DNA of 64,000 nt from Azohydromonas caseinilytica (GTDB lineage Bacteria > Pseudomonadota > Gammaproteobacteria > Burkholderiales > Burkholderiaceae_C). Made by a program: the position numbers and the translations under genes. Positions 26,785 to 34,641 of the stretch are shown piece by piece. The number at the start of each line of letters is the position of its first letter. Position 1 is the first letter of the stretch. The DNA lies in contig NZ_JABBFW010000001.1 in the NCBI RefSeq assembly GCF_012927045.1, forward strand, positions 124,001 through 188,000. Direction: 5' to 3'. Under the pieces are notes generated by a model. That model ran no database searches and was not told the DNA's origin. It was given only the letters and a program-made list of their open reading frames with translations.

Positions 26785-27813
26785 ATGAAAAGGGTTCCCC
26801 GCGCCTTCACCCGGCTGCTGCAGCATCGGCGTGCCCTGCTGCTGAGCCTCACCACGCTGGGCGGCTCGATCCTGCCCGCACCCCACGCCCGCGCCACCAG
26901 CCCGGCGCGCTCGGGCGGTGGGCTGCCGCGCGAGGAGGACCGGCTGCGACGCCCCGCCCCGGACGCCGGCGCCGACACCGGCGCCGTGCTCATGGCCATC
27001 GGCGGCAACGAGGACCGGCGCGAGGACATGGCGGTGCTGCGCCGCTTCGTGCAGCACTGCGGCGGGGCGCAGGCGCGCATCGTCGTGCTCACCGCCGCCA
27101 GCTCGGTGCCGCAGCTGCTGTGGGCCGGCTACGAGCGCGCCTTCGCGGCGCTGGGCGTGCAGCGCTGCGTGGAGATGGCGCTGGCCTCGCGCGAGGAGGC
27201 CGATGCGCCGGAGGCTGCGCGCGAGATCCTGGCCGCCGACGGCGTGTTCATGACCGGCGGCGACCAGAGCCGGCTGGTGTCGGTGCTGGGCGGCAGCGCG
27301 GTGGCGCAGGCCATGCGCCGGGCGCGCGCGCAGCGCGGCCTGTGCATTGCCGGCACCAGCGCCGGGGCGGCGGCACTGTCGCGCCAGATGCTGGCCGGCG
27401 GGCGCGCGCCGCTGCTGCCCGAGAAGGACGTGGTGCGCCTGGACGAAGGCCTGGACCTGCTGCCCGGCGCCATCGTGGACCAGCACTTTTCCGAGCGCCG
27501 CCGCTGGGCGCGGCTGATGTCGGCAGTGGCGCAGCACCCGCGCCTGCTGGGCGTGGGCATCGACGAGGACACGGCGCTGGTGGTCGAGCGCGAGGCCATT
27601 GAGGTGGTGGGCAGTGGCGCCGTGACGCTGCTCGACGGCCGCCACATGGGCTCCAGCTTCGAGCGCGCCCAGCCCGGGCAGCGGCTGACCCTGGCGGGCC
27701 TGCGCGTGCACGTGCTGCAGGCCGGCGAGCGGCTGAGCCTGGACCCGGGCCAGGCCAGCGTGGCCGCGCCGGGGTTGAAGGAGGCGGTGGAGGTGCTGGT
27801 GCAGGCGGTGTGA
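26785..27813 (+). CDS. cyanophycinase (peptidase S51 family) with export-like N-terminus
   Basis: This 342-residue protein belongs to the CphB/CphE family, which hydrolyses cyanophycin (multi-L-arginyl-poly-aspartate) to beta-Asp-Arg dipeptides. The nucleophile elbow is GTSAGA with S192. The FMTGGDQ motif is at residues 155-161, IGGNED at 72-77, and DQHFSERRRW at 232-241. The N-terminus has basic residues, a hydrophobic run (ALLLSLTTLGGSILPAPHARA) and an AxA site. That is compatible with a Sec or, given RRALLLS, a Tat signal, which would put the enzyme outside the cytosol. No cyanophycin synthetase lies in the window. Confidence 0.88.
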   Translation: MKRVPRAFTRLLQHRRALLLSLTTLGGSILPAPHARATSPARSGGGLPREEDRLRRPAPDAGADTGAVLMAIGGNEDRREDMAVLRRFVQHCGGAQARIVVLTAASSVPQLLWAGYERAFAALGVQRCVEMALASREEADAPEAAREILAADGVFMTGGDQSRLVSVLGGSAVAQAMRRARAQRGLCIAGTSAGAAALSRQMLAGGRAPLLPEKDVVRLDEGLDLLPGAIVDQHFSERRRWARLMSAVAQHPRLLGVGIDEDTALVVEREAIEVVGSGAVTLLDGRHMGSSFERAQPGQRLTLAGLRVHVLQAGERLSLDPGQASVAAPGLKEAVEVLVQAV

Positions 27814-27868
27814 GGGCCGAGACAAACGCTGCTAGGCATATAGCTCGCGGCGGCCTGGGGACCGCCTG

Positions 27869-27906
27869 GGCGCTCACCAAGGGTGGGCGCCTGCGCGGGG
27901 ATGACG
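27869..27906. repeat. dispersed REP-like element, copy 1
   Basis: A stretch starting GGCGCTCACCAAGGGTGGGC and ending CGCGGGGATGACG recurs at 42698-42735 with only a few substitutions. It is intergenic, between the cyanophycinase and rpoN genes. Confidence 0.75.
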
Positions 27907-28048
27907 GAGTGGTAAGCGCACCGCGTCAGCTTGCAGCCAACGTCTCTCACACCAACACAACAAAAAAACGCCGCCGAGTCTCCCCGGCGGCGCCCTCTTC
28001 CAGATGCATGCACCCGGCGGGCCGGCCCGGCGCTTCAGGTCAACACGC

Positions 28049-29512
28049 TCAGGCGTGCTTCCTGCGCCGCTCCACCGCCTCGATGCGCAGCGTCTGGCGG
28101 TACTTGGTGACGGTGCGCCGCGCCACCACCAGGCCCTGGCGCGCGAGCTGGCGCGCGATCTCGGCATCCGACAGCGGCGCCTCGGGCCGCTCGGCCTCGA
28201 TCATGTCCTTGATCAGCCCGCGGATGGCCGTGGCCGAGCAGGTGCCGCCGCCGGCCGTGGCCATGGCGCGCGAGAAGAAGTACTTGAGCTCGAACACGCC
28301 CAGCGGCGTGGCCATGTACTTGTTGTTGGTGACGCGCGAAACGGTCGATTCGTGCAGCCCGACCTCGTCGGCGATCTCGCGCAGGCCCAGCGGCTTCATC
28401 GCCATCGCGCCGTACTCCAGGAAGTGGCGCTGCCGGTTCACGATGGCCTGCGCCACGCTCACGATGGTCGAGAAGCGCTGCTCCACGTTGCGCACCGTCC
28501 AGCGCGCCTCCTGCAGGTGCGCCGCCAGCTCGGCATGCATGCCGTTGCGGTGGCGCTGGAACAGCTCGGCATAGACGCGGTTCAGGCGCACCTTGGGCAC
28601 GATCGCCGGATTGAGCGTGGCGATCCATTGCCCGCGCACCTTGCGCACGATCACGTCGGGCGTGAGGTACTGGATGTTGGCCGCGCCATAGCGCCAGCCC
28701 GGGCGCGGATCGAGGCGGCGGATGCGCGCGCAAACGGCCTCCACCTCCTCCACCGGGCGCGACAGGAAGCGCGACAGCGTGTTGACGTCCTTGGCCGCCA
28801 GCGCATCGAGCTTCTCGCTGATCACGGCCTGCGCCAGCGCGCGCTGGTGCGTGCACTCGATGGCCGGCAGCTGCAGCAGCAGGCACTCCTGCACGCTGCG
28901 CGCGGCCACGCCCGCGGGCTCCAGTGACTGCACGCGCTTGAGCGCGATCTGCATCTCCTCCAGCGTGGCCTCGGGGTCCAGCTCGCACACCTGCACCAGC
29001 TCCTCCAGCGGCACGCGCAGGTAGCCGTCATCGTCCAGCGACTCCACGATGGCCTTGGCCAGCGCCAGGTCGCGCACCGACAGCGGCAGCAGGTTCAGCT
29101 GCCCGTGCAGGTGCTCGGCCAGCGAGGTCTGCACCGCCATCGTGTCCATCAGGCTGAGCTCGCCGTCCTCGCGCTTGCGGTTGCCGCTGCTGCCGTCGGC
29201 CTGCCAGGTATCGCGCTCGGCATCGCGCTCCATGCCGCTGTCGGAGCTGCCGTAATCGGGCGCCTCGCTGGCTTCGGGCACGGTGACGTTGGTCAGGGCA
29301 TCGGCCGCCAGCGGGGCACCTTCCGCATTGGGCGCCGCCGGGGTTTCGGTTTCGCTGTCATCGGCCTCCAGGAAGGGATTGCGGCCCAGCGCCTCCTGGA
29401 CCTCCTGCGCGAAATCCAGCGAAGACAACTGCAGCAGCCGTACGGCCTGCTGCAGACGGGGAGACAGTGCCTGCTGCTGCCGGTGCTCGGTGCGAAGCAC
29501 GGGTGCGTTCAT
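28049..29512 (-). CDS. rpoN: RNA polymerase sigma-54 factor
   Basis: This 487-residue protein has region I at its N-terminus (ALSPRLQQAVRLLQLSSLDF and EALGRNPFLE), an acidic Ser/Asp-rich region II, and the core-binding domain. Its helix-turn-helix LREIADEVGLHESTVSRVTNNKY and the RpoN box ARRTVTKYR near the C-terminus complete the factor. It directs core polymerase to -24/-12 promoters with bEBP activators. The ATG at 29512 has AGAGGAG upstream; the frame extends beyond but without homology. The gene is not followed by the usual hpf/ptsN genes; cyanophycinase converges from the other side. Confidence 0.95.
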   Translation of the reverse strand: MNAPVLRTEHRQQQALSPRLQQAVRLLQLSSLDFAQEVQEALGRNPFLEADDSETETPAAPNAEGAPLAADALTNVTVPEASEAPDYGSSDSGMERDAERDTWQADGSSGNRKREDGELSLMDTMAVQTSLAEHLHGQLNLLPLSVRDLALAKAIVESLDDDGYLRVPLEELVQVCELDPEATLEEMQIALKRVQSLEPAGVAARSVQECLLLQLPAIECTHQRALAQAVISEKLDALAAKDVNTLSRFLSRPVEEVEAVCARIRRLDPRPGWRYGAANIQYLTPDVIVRKVRGQWIATLNPAIVPKVRLNRVYAELFQRHRNGMHAELAAHLQEARWTVRNVEQRFSTIVSVAQAIVNRQRHFLEYGAMAMKPLGLREIADEVGLHESTVSRVTNNKYMATPLGVFELKYFFSRAMATAGGGTCSATAIRGLIKDMIEAERPEAPLSDAEIARQLARQGLVVARRTVTKYRQTLRIEAVERRRKHA

Positions 29513-29705
29513 CCGGGTACTCCTCTTTTTGAAATTGAGACGCCACACAGCGTCGTGGCAGGCACCCTGACCGCAGCATCCGTGCCAGCTTTGGCAACTC
29601 AAAAACAAATGCTCACTTTTGATCCAAATTCGGCCAAGTTGAGCTCAGAAGCCGGCCTTTTTTCCTCACACCGCGTGTAAGGCTCCGCTTGCAATTTGCA
29701 ACCAA

Positions 29706-29735
29706 GAAAAAAGCCGGCCCAGGCGGACCGGCTTC
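29706..29735 (-). terminator. terminator of the small disordered-protein gene
   Basis: AAGCCGG..CCGGCTT forms the stem, preceded on the plus strand by AAAAAA, which reads as a T-run on the minus strand. It lies 70-100 nt beyond the stop at 29807. Confidence 0.75.
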
Positions 29736-29806
29736 GGGCGCGCGGCCGGGCCGCCGCACCCACGGCTTTTGCAGCAAGCGCTGCGCCGGCGCGGCAAGAA
29801 GAAGCT

Positions 29807-30148
29807 TCAGCCGGTGCGCTTGGGCGGGGGGGTGGCGGTGCCGGGCGTGACCTGCTGGTGATAGGCCGGATCGGTGGCGTGGCTGTAGCTGGTGTCCTGC
29901 AGCCCGGCCTCGGCGTCCTGGTAGGCCTGCTGGGCTTCCGCTTGGCTGGTGTTGGCCGTGGCCTGCTGCTCATGGGCGGATTCGTCGCGCTCGTGCGGCA
30001 GGCGCGGGCCCGGCACGCCGGCCTTGGAGCTCTGCGTCATGCCGTGGCCGGGCCGGGCGTCGGGTGGGTTGTGCGGCGCCCCGGGGGGCAGGCTCCGGTT
30101 CGAGGCCGGATCGTCGGGGCTCTGCACGGGCTCTCTGGGGGTAGGCAT
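29807..30148 (-). CDS. small disordered hypothetical protein
   Basis: This 113-residue hydrophilic protein, rich in Pro, Gln, Ala, Ser and His, begins MPTPREPVQSPDDPASN. It contains HEQQATANTSQAEAQQAYQDAEAG and has no predicted membrane segment. The ATG at 30148 has AAGGAG upstream, and a terminator follows. It diverges from the hemerythrin gene over 139 nt, so the two may share stress-type regulation. The family was not recognised and the protein is likely intrinsically disordered. Confidence 0.7.
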   Translation of the reverse strand: MPTPREPVQSPDDPASNRSLPPGAPHNPPDARPGHGMTQSSKAGVPGPRLPHERDESAHEQQATANTSQAEAQQAYQDAEAGLQDTSYSHATDPAYHQQVTPGTATPPPKRTG

Positions 30149-30287
30149 GACGGCTCCTTGCGTGAATGGATGGTTCGAAGGCTGCTGGTTGAGCGGGCAG
30201 CTTTCATTCCCGTGCGGGGTTGGCCGGGGCACGTCGATTGCCGAGCAAGCCGCATCGATCCATGCCCATCCCACACAAGGAGAGCCC

Positions 30288-30872
30288 ATGCCCACCGCAG
30301 AAAAGTCCACCCGCTCCAGCACGTCACGCGGCGGCGCCGCGCAGGCCCGCGAGGAAGTCCTGGACATGCTCAAGGACGACCACAAGCGCGCCAAGAAGGC
30401 CTTCAGGGACTTCGAGAAGCTCGACGCCGAGAAGCAGGCCGACGAGTGCCGGCAGCTGGTGGAGCAGACCTGCGGCGAACTGCAGGTGCACACCACGCTG
30501 GAGGAGGAGCTGTTCTATCCGGCGGTGCGCCAGGCCCTCAAGGAGCAGGACCTGCTGGACGAGGCCGAGGTCGAGCACAACTCGGCCAAGCAGCTCATCG
30601 AGCAGCTGCAGGAGTTCATGCAGCAGGGCCAGCTCGACGGCAAGTTCACCGCGACCTTCACGGTGCTGGGCGAGTACGTGAAGCACCACATCAAGGAAGA
30701 GGAAGGCGAGCTGTTCGAGCAGTGCGAGAAGGCCGGCAACAAGGTGGACTGGGCCGCGCTGGGCGAGCAGATGAAGACCCGCAAGGCCGAGCTGATGGAA
30801 GAGCTGCTGCCGCAGATGGACGGCTCCTCGCTGGCCGCCGAGCTGGGCGCCGGCGCCGAGGACAGGGCCTGA
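30288..30872 (+). CDS. hemerythrin HHE domain protein
   Basis: This 194-residue protein has an alpha-helical hemerythrin cation-binding domain. Metal-ligand candidates are in LKDDHKRAKKAF, VHTTLEEELFYPAV, VEHNSAKQLIEQL and YVKHHIKEEEGELFEQC, which reproduces the H..HxxxE..H..HxxxE order of HHE proteins with a di-iron site. Such proteins bind oxygen or NO or serve in iron and oxidative stress handling. CAAGGAGAG provides the ribosome site for the ATG at 30288. The next gene begins 13 nt downstream, so the two may be co-transcribed. Confidence 0.9.
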   Translation: MPTAEKSTRSSTSRGGAAQAREEVLDMLKDDHKRAKKAFRDFEKLDAEKQADECRQLVEQTCGELQVHTTLEEELFYPAVRQALKEQDLLDEAEVEHNSAKQLIEQLQEFMQQGQLDGKFTATFTVLGEYVKHHIKEEEGELFEQCEKAGNKVDWAALGEQMKTRKAELMEELLPQMDGSSLAAELGAGAEDRA

Positions 30873-30885
30873 GCACCGGGCCCCG

Positions 30886-33800
30886 ATGTCCGCCACGGCA
30901 CCGATCTCGACCCCCACGCCGCCGACCGACCTTCCGCTGCAGTCGTTCTGGATCGGCGGCTTCGAGGGCGCCGACCACCTGAACGCCTCGGGCCGGCCGC
31001 TGGACATGGTGCGCGCCAACGGGCACCTGCAGCGGCTCGACGAGGATTACGCCCGCTGCGCGGCCCTGGGCCTGCGCAGCCTGCGCGAGAGCCTGGGCTG
31101 GCGCCTGAGCGAAACCGCCCCCGGCGTCTTCGACTTCGAGCGCGCGCGCCACATGGCGCGCTGCGCGCGGCGCCACGGCCTGCAGCTGCTGTGGAGCCTG
31201 ATGCACTACGGCACGCCGCCGGACGTGAGCCTGCTCGATGACGCGCTCATCCCGCGCTTTGCCGCCTTCGCCGCCGCCGCGGCGCGCGCGCTGGCCGACG
31301 AGAGCGACGCCCCGCCGATCTACACGCCCATCAACGAGATCAGCTTCCTGGCCTGGGCCGTGTCGGCCAGCCGGCTGATGCATCCCTACGGGCAAGGCCT
31401 GGAAGGCTCGGTGGAGAGCACGCTCACCAGCGGCTACGCCGTCAAGCGCCGCCTGGTGCGCGCGGCGCTGGCGGCGGTGGAGGCGATCCGGCGCGTGGAC
31501 CCGCGCGCGCGCTTCATGCACATCGACCCGCTGGTGCACGTGGTGCCGCCGCCCGGGCGCCCCGAGCTGCAGCCCCAGGCCGACGCGGTCGCCGCCTACC
31601 AGTGGCAGGCCTGGGACATGCTCGCCGGGCGCGCCGAGCCGCAGCTCGGCGGCCACCCGGACGCGCTCGACATCGTCGGCGTCAACCACTACCACAGCGG
31701 CCAGTGGGAGCTGCTCACCGAGAAGCGGCTGCGCTGGCACGAGCACGACCCGCGCCGCAAGCCGCCGGCGCTGCTGCTGCGCGAGGCCTGGCAGCGTTAC
31801 CACCGCCCGGTGGTGATGGCCGAGACCAGCCACGTCGGCGCCGGGCGCGTGGCCTGGCTGCATGACATGGCCACCCAGGTGCAGCGCGCGCGCGCCGAGG
31901 GCGTGCCCGTGCAGGGCCTGTGCCTGTACCCGCTGGTGGACCGCCCCGACTGGGACACGCCCGGCCACTGGCACCGCAGCGGGCTGTGCGACGTCGTCGC
32001 GCCCGCGCCCGGCGCCGAGGACGCGCCCGACGCCTTTGCCCGCCTGCTCAATACCGAGTACGCCACCGCCCTGCGCTGGTGGCAGACGCGCCTGCCGGTG
32101 CCGGCATCCCGCCTGCCTCATATCCAGGGCACCCCGGACCACCCCTCTCACCAAGGAAGCGCCATGCCCCCTTCGTCCGCCGCCAACCTGCCGCCCCTGG
32201 TCGTGTTCTGCCACCTGCGCTGGGGCTTCGTGTACCAGCGCCCGCAGCACCTGCTGTCGCGGCTGTCCGAGCACTACCGGGTGCTGTTCGTCGAGGAACC
32301 CATCCACCTCGAAGGCGAGCCCCGGCTGGACCGCGTGCCGCAGGGGCCCAACCTCGAAGTGCTGGTGCCGCGCACGCCCGTGACCGCCCCGGGGTTCCAC
32401 GACGACCAGCTCAGCCTGTTGAAACCGCTGCTGGCGGAGTTCCTGCGCGAGGAAGGCATCGAGGACTGCCTGGTCTGGTTCTACACGCCCATGGCGCTGC
32501 CCCTGATCGCCGCGCTCAAGCCGCGCGCCGTGGTCTACGACTGCATGGACGAGCTCTCGGCCTTCAAGAACGCCCCGAAGCAGCTGCGCCAGCGCGAGAC
32601 GGCGCTGATGAAGATGTCCAGCGTGGTCTTCACCGGCGGCCCGGCGCTGTTCGAGGCCAAGCGCCACCTGCATCCCAACGTGCACTGCCTGCCCAGCTCG
32701 GTGGACGTGCACCACTTCGCGCCGCAGCGCCTCAAGGCCGACAGCGCCGAGGCGCAGGAGGCCAAGCGGCTGCAGTCGCACATCGCCGAGGGGCCGCGGC
32801 TGGGCTTCTACGGCGTGATCGACGAGCGGCTGGACCTGGAGCTGGTGGCCGCCATCGCCGACGCCCGGCCCGACTGGCAGCTCGTCATGGTCGGCCCGGT
32901 GGTCAAGATCGACCCGGCCTCGCTGCCGCAGCGCGCCAACATCACCTACCTGGGCATGCAGAGCTACGCGATGCTGCCGCACCTGATGGCGCACTGGGAC
33001 CTGTGCCTGATGCCCTTCGCGCTCAACGAGTCCACCCGCTTCATCAGCCCGACCAAGACGCTGGAGTACATGGCCGGCGAGAAGCCGGTGGTCTCCACCG
33101 CCGTGCGCGACGTGGAGCAGCCCTACGGCGACGTGGTGCGCATCGGGCGCGACCAGGCCGACTTCATCCAGGGCTGCGCCGAGATGCTGGCGCTCTCCGA
33201 CGCGCAGCGCCGGCTGCTGGTGGGGCGCATGCAGGAGGCGCTGCGCAAGGTGTCGTGGGACCGCAGCGCGCGCACCGTGGCGCGCTGCCTGCGCCAGGCG
33301 CTGCGCGAGTCCACGGTGGACTCGCCCGCGGCGCTGCGCGAGCTCGCCGGGCTGGCCTCGCCCGGGGCCGAGCAGTCCGCCGCCGGCGCCACCTCGCTCG
33401 CGCGCGCCCCGGTGGCGGCGCAGCCGCCCTCGGTGCGGCACCTGGTCATCGGCGCCGGCCCCACCGGGCTGGCCACCGCCTACCACCTGGGCCTGCACGA
33501 CCAGGGGCACGACACCCTGGTGGTGGAGCGCGAGGAGCACGTGGGCGGCGGCTGCCGCTCGGTGCACCAGCAGGGCTACACCTTCGACCACGGCGCCCAT
33601 GTGCTGCAAAGCGCCGACCCCGAGGTGCGCGCCCTGGCCGAGCGGCTGCTGGGCGACAACCTGCACTGGCAGCCGCCGCGCGTGCAGCGCCCGGCCCACC
33701 CGGCCTCGCAGGAGGGCCTGCCGCCGCTGCGCGCCGACCGCGACTTCGGCTACCCGCTGCACGGCGGCTTCCAGGCGCTGATGGACGCCTTCCTGCCGCT

Positions 33801-34524
33801 GCTCGACTGCGAGATCGCGCTCAAGACCACGCTGCTGCACCTCTCGCCCTCGCGGCGCATGGCGCGGCTCGATGACGGGCGCTCGGTGCGCTACGACACC
33901 CTGGTCAGCACCATGCCGCTGCCGGCGCTGGTGCAGGCCTGCGGCGACGAGGCGCCGGCCGAGCTGCGCAACGCCGCGCGCGCCCTGCGCCAGGGCTCGC
34001 TGCGCTGCGTGAACCTGGGGCTGGGCCTGGCGCCCGGGCGCGAGCGGCTCACCGAGGCGCACTGGATCGAGGCCCCGGCCGGCTGCGTGTTCCAGCGCGT
34101 GTTCGTGCAGGGCAACGCCAGCGCGCACAACAACGCCCCGGGCGGCTTCGCGCTGTCCTGCGAGATCGCCTACGGGCCGCACCAGCCCCTGCCCTGCGAG
34201 GGCGCGGCGCTGATCGACCGCGTCATCGACGATTGCCGGCGCATCGGCCTGTTCGGCAGCGCCGACCCGGTGCAGTTCGCCGCGCAGCTGGACCTGCCCT
34301 GCGCGCGTGCCCTGCCCGACCCGGCGCAGCAGGCCGCGCTGGTGCTGATCCGGCAGTGGTTCGCCGAGCACGGCATCGTGCTGGCCGGCCACCACGGCCG
34401 CTGGCATGCCGACGGCGCCCCGCACGCCTTCACCGCCGGCCGCCAGGCCGCGGAGCTGGTGATGACGCTGCTGCAGCAGCGCAACGCCCAGAGCACCACG
34501 GCGCTGCAGCAGCAGACGGGCTGA
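30886..34524 (+). CDS. three-domain glycan protein: GH1/GH-A-like hydrolase, GT4 glycosyltransferase and FAD/NAD(P)-binding mutase-like domain
   Basis: One uninterrupted frame encodes 1212 residues. Residues 20 to about 405 are a GH clan A barrel like family 1 beta-glucosidases (ESLGWRLSETAPGVFDFER; acid/base Glu candidate E151 in PINEISF; nucleophile candidate E313 in MAETSHVG). Residues 430-820 are a GT4-type glycosyltransferase (FCHLRWGFVYQRPQHLLSRL; ISPTKTLEYMAGEKPVVST). Residues 850-1200 carry a Rossmann FAD motif GAGPTGLATAYHLG and resemble UDP-galactopyranose mutase or amine-oxidase-fold proteins. An internal ATG at 32164 (M427), with AAGGAAG upstream, sits exactly at the domain 1/2 boundary, so a shorter product is possible. 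It probably acts in exopolysaccharide or glycolipid synthesis with the two following genes. Confidence 0.85.
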   Translation: MSATAPISTPTPPTDLPLQSFWIGGFEGADHLNASGRPLDMVRANGHLQRLDEDYARCAALGLRSLRESLGWRLSETAPGVFDFERARHMARCARRHGLQLLWSLMHYGTPPDVSLLDDALIPRFAAFAAAAARALADESDAPPIYTPINEISFLAWAVSASRLMHPYGQGLEGSVESTLTSGYAVKRRLVRAALAAVEAIRRVDPRARFMHIDPLVHVVPPPGRPELQPQADAVAAYQWQAWDMLAGRAEPQLGGHPDALDIVGVNHYHSGQWELLTEKRLRWHEHDPRRKPPALLLREAWQRYHRPVVMAETSHVGAGRVAWLHDMATQVQRARAEGVPVQGLCLYPLVDRPDWDTPGHWHRSGLCDVVAPAPGAEDAPDAFARLLNTEYATALRWWQTRLPVPASRLPHIQGTPDHPSHQGSAMPPSSAANLPPLVVFCHLRWGFVYQRPQHLLSRLSEHYRVLFVEEPIHLEGEPRLDRVPQGPNLEVLVPRTPVTAPGFHDDQLSLLKPLLAEFLREEGIEDCLVWFYTPMALPLIAALKPRAVVYDCMDELSAFKNAPKQLRQRETALMKMSSVVFTGGPALFEAKRHLHPNVHCLPSSVDVHHFAPQRLKADSAEAQEAKRLQSHIAEGPRLGFYGVIDERLDLELVAAIADARPDWQLVMVGPVVKIDPASLPQRANITYLGMQSYAMLPHLMAHWDLCLMPFALNESTRFISPTKTLEYMAGEKPVVSTAVRDVEQPYGDVVRIGRDQADFIQGCAEMLALSDAQRRLLVGRMQEALRKVSWDRSARTVARCLRQALRESTVDSPAALRELAGLASPGAEQSAAGATSLARAPVAAQPPSVRHLVIGAGPTGLATAYHLGLHDQGHDTLVVEREEHVGGGCRSVHQQGYTFDHGAHVLQSADPEVRALAERLLGDNLHWQPPRVQRPAHPASQEGLPPLRADRDFGYPLHGGFQALMDAFLPLLDCEIALKTTLLHLSPSRRMARLDDGRSVRYDTLVSTMPLPALVQACGDEAPAELRNAARALRQGSLRCVNLGLGLAPGRERLTEAHWIEAPAGCVFQRVFVQGNASAHNNAPGGFALSCEIAYGPHQPLPCEGAALIDRVIDDCRRIGLFGSADPVQFAAQLDLPCARALPDPAQQAALVLIRQWFAEHGIVLAGHHGRWHADGAPHAFTAGRQAAELVMTLLQQRNAQSTTALQQQTG

Positions 34525-34540
34525 CCCGACGCGCCCTCGG

Positions 34541-34560
34541 GACGGGAGGTTGCTCCCGTC
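34541..34560. other. perfect intergenic hairpin
   Basis: GACGGGAG-GTTG-CTCCCGTC is an 8-bp stem with a 4-nt loop, located 17 nt after the fusion gene. No T-run follows, so it is more likely an mRNA-stabilising or processing hairpin than a terminator. Confidence 0.5.
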
Positions 34561-34641
34561 CGGGCGAGGCATCGCCGCCCCGACGAAGAACAAGGCCCTG
34601 CGTCCCCCGATGCCTCGGGGCGCCTGGGACACGGGAGCAAG

